In this document: positions 61,670 through 64,000 of the stretch, piece after piece | How the letters are laid out: each line of letters opens with the position of its first letter | Position numbering within the stretch: position 1 is the stretch's first letter | Notes under the pieces: model-generated | What the model saw: only the letters and a program-made list of their open reading frames with translations | What the model was told of the DNA's origin: nothing | The model's database searches: none | Program-made: the position numbers and the translations under genes | NCBI RefSeq assembly: GCF_020921035.1 | Contig: NC_063155.1 | Span: 10,339,001 to 10,403,000, forward strand | Length of the DNA stretch: 64,000 nt | Direction: 5' to 3' | From: Rhodamnia argentea | Taxonomy: Eukaryota; Streptophyta; Magnoliopsida; Myrtales; Myrtaceae

Positions 61670-61815
61670 CGAATCGAGAGGGAAGAATCCGCGACTGCGA
61701 GATGGAGATGGAGATTGGGAATGGGGAAAAATAGCGGGAAACCAGAGGAACAAGCAAGAGGACTGAGCTCGTCGGCTAAATGTTTAGTTGGTTTTGTGAA
61801 ACCGTCCCCAAACAT

Positions 61816-61855
61816 GTGGAGATGGCCGAGTTGGTCTAAGGCGCCAGATTAATGT

Positions 61856-61888
<33 letters not shown>

Positions 61889-61896
61889 TCTCCACA
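61816..61896 (+). tRNA. tRNA with leucine-type body but AAT anticodon
   Basis: A complete class II cloverleaf. The acceptor stem GTGGAGA (61,816-61,822) pairs with TCTCCAC (61,889-61,895) and is followed by discriminator A (61,896). The D arm is GGCCGAGTTGGTCTAAGGC, the anticodon stem CCAGA/TCTGG (61,844-61,848 and 61,856-61,860), there is a long variable arm (TCCGAAAGGGC), and the T arm is GTGGG-TTCAAAT-CCCAC. The long variable arm, A73 and overall sequence are those of plant tRNA-Leu(AAG), whose loop is TTAAGGT. Here the loop is TTAATGT, so bases 34-36 (61,851-61,853) are AAT, which would read isoleucine AUU. It lies between the dCMP deaminase and ALS genes. It may be a mutated pseudo-tRNA or a leucine-charging tRNA that reads Ile codons. 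Confidence 0.88.
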
Positions 61897-63489
61897 CGAG
61901 GGAAGAAAGAAGAAGAGTAGGGGAGGGCCTGGTCGCATCGGGAAAGAAGGAGAAGGAGAAGATGAGACGAAGGAGAAGCTCAGGGAAAGGGGGGCCAGGG
62001 AGAGAGAGAGAGAGAGAAAGAAAAAAGAAAAAAAAAAAAATCTCTAAAAAAAAAAGAAATAAATCAAATAAATAAAAAAAAAAAAAATCCTTTAAAAAAT
62101 TTTTTTTTTACTTCTCTTCTATTTGTAGTCTGCATAGAGAAAAGAAACAATCTTTTACATTAATTCATCCGGATTTCTGATCCTCAATTTATCAAATCAC
62201 CCAAATCATTTGCGGGTCTCATCTTTTTCACGAAGATTCCTGTTTTGAATTTGAATATGCATCCTCCACGTTGTCTTTTGAGCCACAACCGCACAACCCT
62301 GTCCCATTCTCCAAACTCAATACCACTGACTCGAGCTGTCCAGAGCGCTGATTGTTAAGACATCAGAAGAGATCATTCCGGATGATGAATGACGAACGGC
62401 ACCAGTTATCGAACGTGGGATTTAGTTGGCACCAACATTAGAAAGAGATCATTTATAGGAAAATGACGACGACCCCCTGAATCTCCAACTTCTTGAAGCC
62501 AAACCTACTTCAAATCGATTAAGGCCCTGCACTCGCGCCAACCGTGGAGGTCAACCCACTCATGCGACTACAGCAAAGTGCAAGGGCCCCCTGAAGGAGC
62601 CTGTGTCCCGACCCCGAGAACTCATAGACACAGACTTCCCTTGGGAAATCGAACAAAACATACCTAAAAAAGTGAACCAGATATGGTGTACTTTTCAAAC
62701 TGATATTACGAGGACACAGAATTGAAAGCATCGGAAGAACACTCAGCCCATCAATCTTCCACTTGCAGAACATCTGTAGGGAGAGAATAGGAGTTGGTAA
62801 ATCATCACCAGAACATCTCGTCTAAGGTTTAACACGTTCAGCTGTCATGGACGAAGATACTTCGTACACCAAAATAAAGACATCCATTCTCAATGAGCAA
62901 ACTAATCACCCTTGGGAGACATCCATTCTCAATGAGCAAACTAATTACACTTGGAGTTCCGTCCCAATTTCCACCATGGGCAATGGAAGTACCCTTGACT
63001 GCAAAGCACTGATGGGAAGCAATGCGAGCAGTGACTCGACTTTCAAAACGGAACAAAAGAAGCCGCGGTACACTCGCGCCACACATGAAACATCTAAAAA
63101 CAAGCAAACCCAACTACAATTGCAACTAACAAGGCATTCATCTTGGTACGAAATCTTCACTTCAACATTACTGTACCAGAAATGTAACAACTGGATTTAC
63201 CAAGAACAAATTAAACATGGACAAGAGAAACTATTACAAGATCTTCGCAATCAAAGTGGGAACACCATCACTAAACTGCAACTTATTTGTTCTACTCACC
63301 AAACTAGTGATGATAGCTAAATCAACCTTCACATGCTCTGATATTACCTAAGTACAAACAAATTTCTGCCATTACAACTACAATAACTAATATCTTCCCG
63401 TGCATTAGCACAAGTAAAAACTAAAACGGGAAGGAAGTGCCACAACTCTCATGATAAGGCCGCAACAACGCAAAAGACCATTCGGGACA
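61897..63489. other. Spacer and probable 3' region of ALS
   Basis: After the tRNA comes a GA-rich and A-rich stretch (61,900-62,110) with T and A homopolymers, possibly including the tRNA's terminator. The right part is probably downstream or 3' untranslated sequence of ALS. A plus-strand frame of 157 codons (62,847-63,320) is not recognised and I do not call it a gene. Confidence 0.45.
62880..62957. repeat. Two tandem copies of a 39-base unit
   Basis: 'catccattctcaatgagc' begins at 62,881 and again 39 bases later, each followed by 'aaactaat.ac.cttggga'-like sequence. Only a few positions differ. Confidence 0.85.
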
Positions 63490-64000
63490 TCAATACGCTG
63501 ATCGTCCATCACCCTCGACTATCACATCTTTAAAAGCCCCACCACTAGGAATCATAGGCAAGACGTGCTCTTGATGGGGAACAATAACGTCTAGCAAGTA
63601 CGGCCCAGGAGTTTCCAGCATTTTCTGAATTGCGGCTCTAACATCTGCTTTCTTGGTCACACGAGCAGCAGGTATTCCACAAGCTTCAGCAAACTTCAAC
63701 ATGTCTGGGAATATCTCAGACTCTCTTGATGGATCACCTAGGTATGTGTGCGCCCTATTGGCCTTGTAGAACCGATCCTCCCATTGGACAACCATGCCTA
63801 GGTGCTGATTGTTCAACAGAAGAATTTTGACCGGAAGGTTTTCCACTCTGATAGTAGCCAACTCCTGGACATTCATGATAAAGCTTCCATCTCCATCAAT
63901 GTCCACAACTATGGCATCAGGCTTTGCAACAGCAGCTCCAATAGCAGCCGGCAATCCAAAACCCATGGCCCCTAATCCTCCGGATGTCAACCATTGTCGA
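63490..64000 (-). CDS. ALS: Acetolactate synthase catalytic subunit, C-terminal part
   Basis: About 170 C-terminal residues of acetohydroxyacid (acetolactate) synthase, a plastid enzyme that starts branched-chain amino acid synthesis; the rest lies beyond the right edge. The visible frame starts [19 protein letters not shown] and includes the thiamine diphosphate/Mg motif [16 protein letters not shown]. It ends [20 protein letters not shown]. Two positions known as herbicide-resistance sites in other plants have the normal residues: Trp of QWEDR (Arabidopsis numbering 574) and Ser of IPSGG (653). The usual plant ALS gene has no intron, and none is seen here. From memory, its position next to the dCMP deaminase agrees with Arabidopsis At3g48560. 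Confidence 0.95.
   Translation of the reverse strand, partial: RQWLTSGGLGAMGFGLPAAIGAAVAKPDAIVVDIDGDGSFIMNVQELATIRVENLPVKILLLNNQHLGMVVQWEDRFYKANRAHTYLGDPSRESEIFPDMLKFAEACGIPAARVTKKADVRAAIQKMLETPGPYLLDVIVPHQEHVLPMIPSGGAFKDVIVEGDGRSAY

Noticed and set aside
61670-61753. Upstream in-frame ATG (MFLWFPAIF...) as start of the dCMP deaminase
   Set aside because: The family protein starts at the MNSREV-like methionine; the upstream 28 codons look like a translated leader sequence.
62847-63320. 157-codon plus-strand frame near ALS
   Set aside because: It contains the 39-base tandem repeat translated twice, shows no domain, and lies where the ALS 3' region is expected.

Overview
The window is nuclear DNA of a flowering plant, almost certainly a eudicot. 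It has short plant-type introns, calmodulin-like genes, a COG2 subunit, two CYP94 cytochromes P450, a dCMP deaminase and the C-terminal end of acetolactate synthase. The order Ulp1-type protease, CYP94, dCMP deaminase, acetolactate synthase matches, from memory, the Arabidopsis order At3g48480, At3g48520 (CYP94B3), At3g48540, At3g48560 (ALS). The tandem arrays and GA/CT-rich simple repeats would fit a woody dicot such as a member of the Myrtales, but this is only an impression.

Layout. Positions 1-10,830 hold a tandem array of intronless calmodulin-like (CML) genes with a period of about 3.35 kb. Two copies look intact and the third has lost its reading frame just after the start codon. Each unit also carries a fossil Copia fragment on the minus strand, and position 1 is already the 3' flank of another unit to the left. 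Next are a small three-exon gene resembling At3g27210 (12.6-13.6 kb, plus), an eleven-exon COG2 gene (14.4-20.7 kb, minus), a promoter region rich in TGGGCC/GCCCA motifs, and a seven-exon Ulp1/C48 cysteine protease (22.2-24.7 kb, plus).

From 24.7 to 53.8 kb the window is a patchwork of segmental duplication and transposons around two nearly identical intronless CYP94 genes (28.4-30.0 and 37.1-38.7 kb, both minus). The duplicated unit carries a piece of the Ulp1 gene's 3' flank, the P450, its upstream flank and a further block. The upstream flank was copied once more without a P450 (45.5-47.6 kb). The two flank copies act as each other's empty sites for a hAT element carrying a stress-associated-protein AN1 finger fragment, a second hAT with a decayed BED-finger transposase, and a small terminal-inverted-repeat element. 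A CACTA-like element (about 31-33.15 kb) and a broken Copia element with both LTRs and a perfect 5-bp target duplication (47.69-52.55 kb) are also present.

The right end returns to single-copy genes: a six-exon SAP-domain gene with an apparent one-base frameshift (minus), the nine-exon dCMP deaminase (minus), a tRNA gene with a leucine-type body but an AAT anticodon, and the acetolactate synthase C-terminus (minus, running off the window). I saw no wholly new system. The most unusual items are the tRNA with the odd anticodon, the hAT element with the captured zinc finger, and the reciprocal empty sites. All exon structures were worked out by hand from splice sites, reading-frame continuity and remembered family sequences; no search was run.
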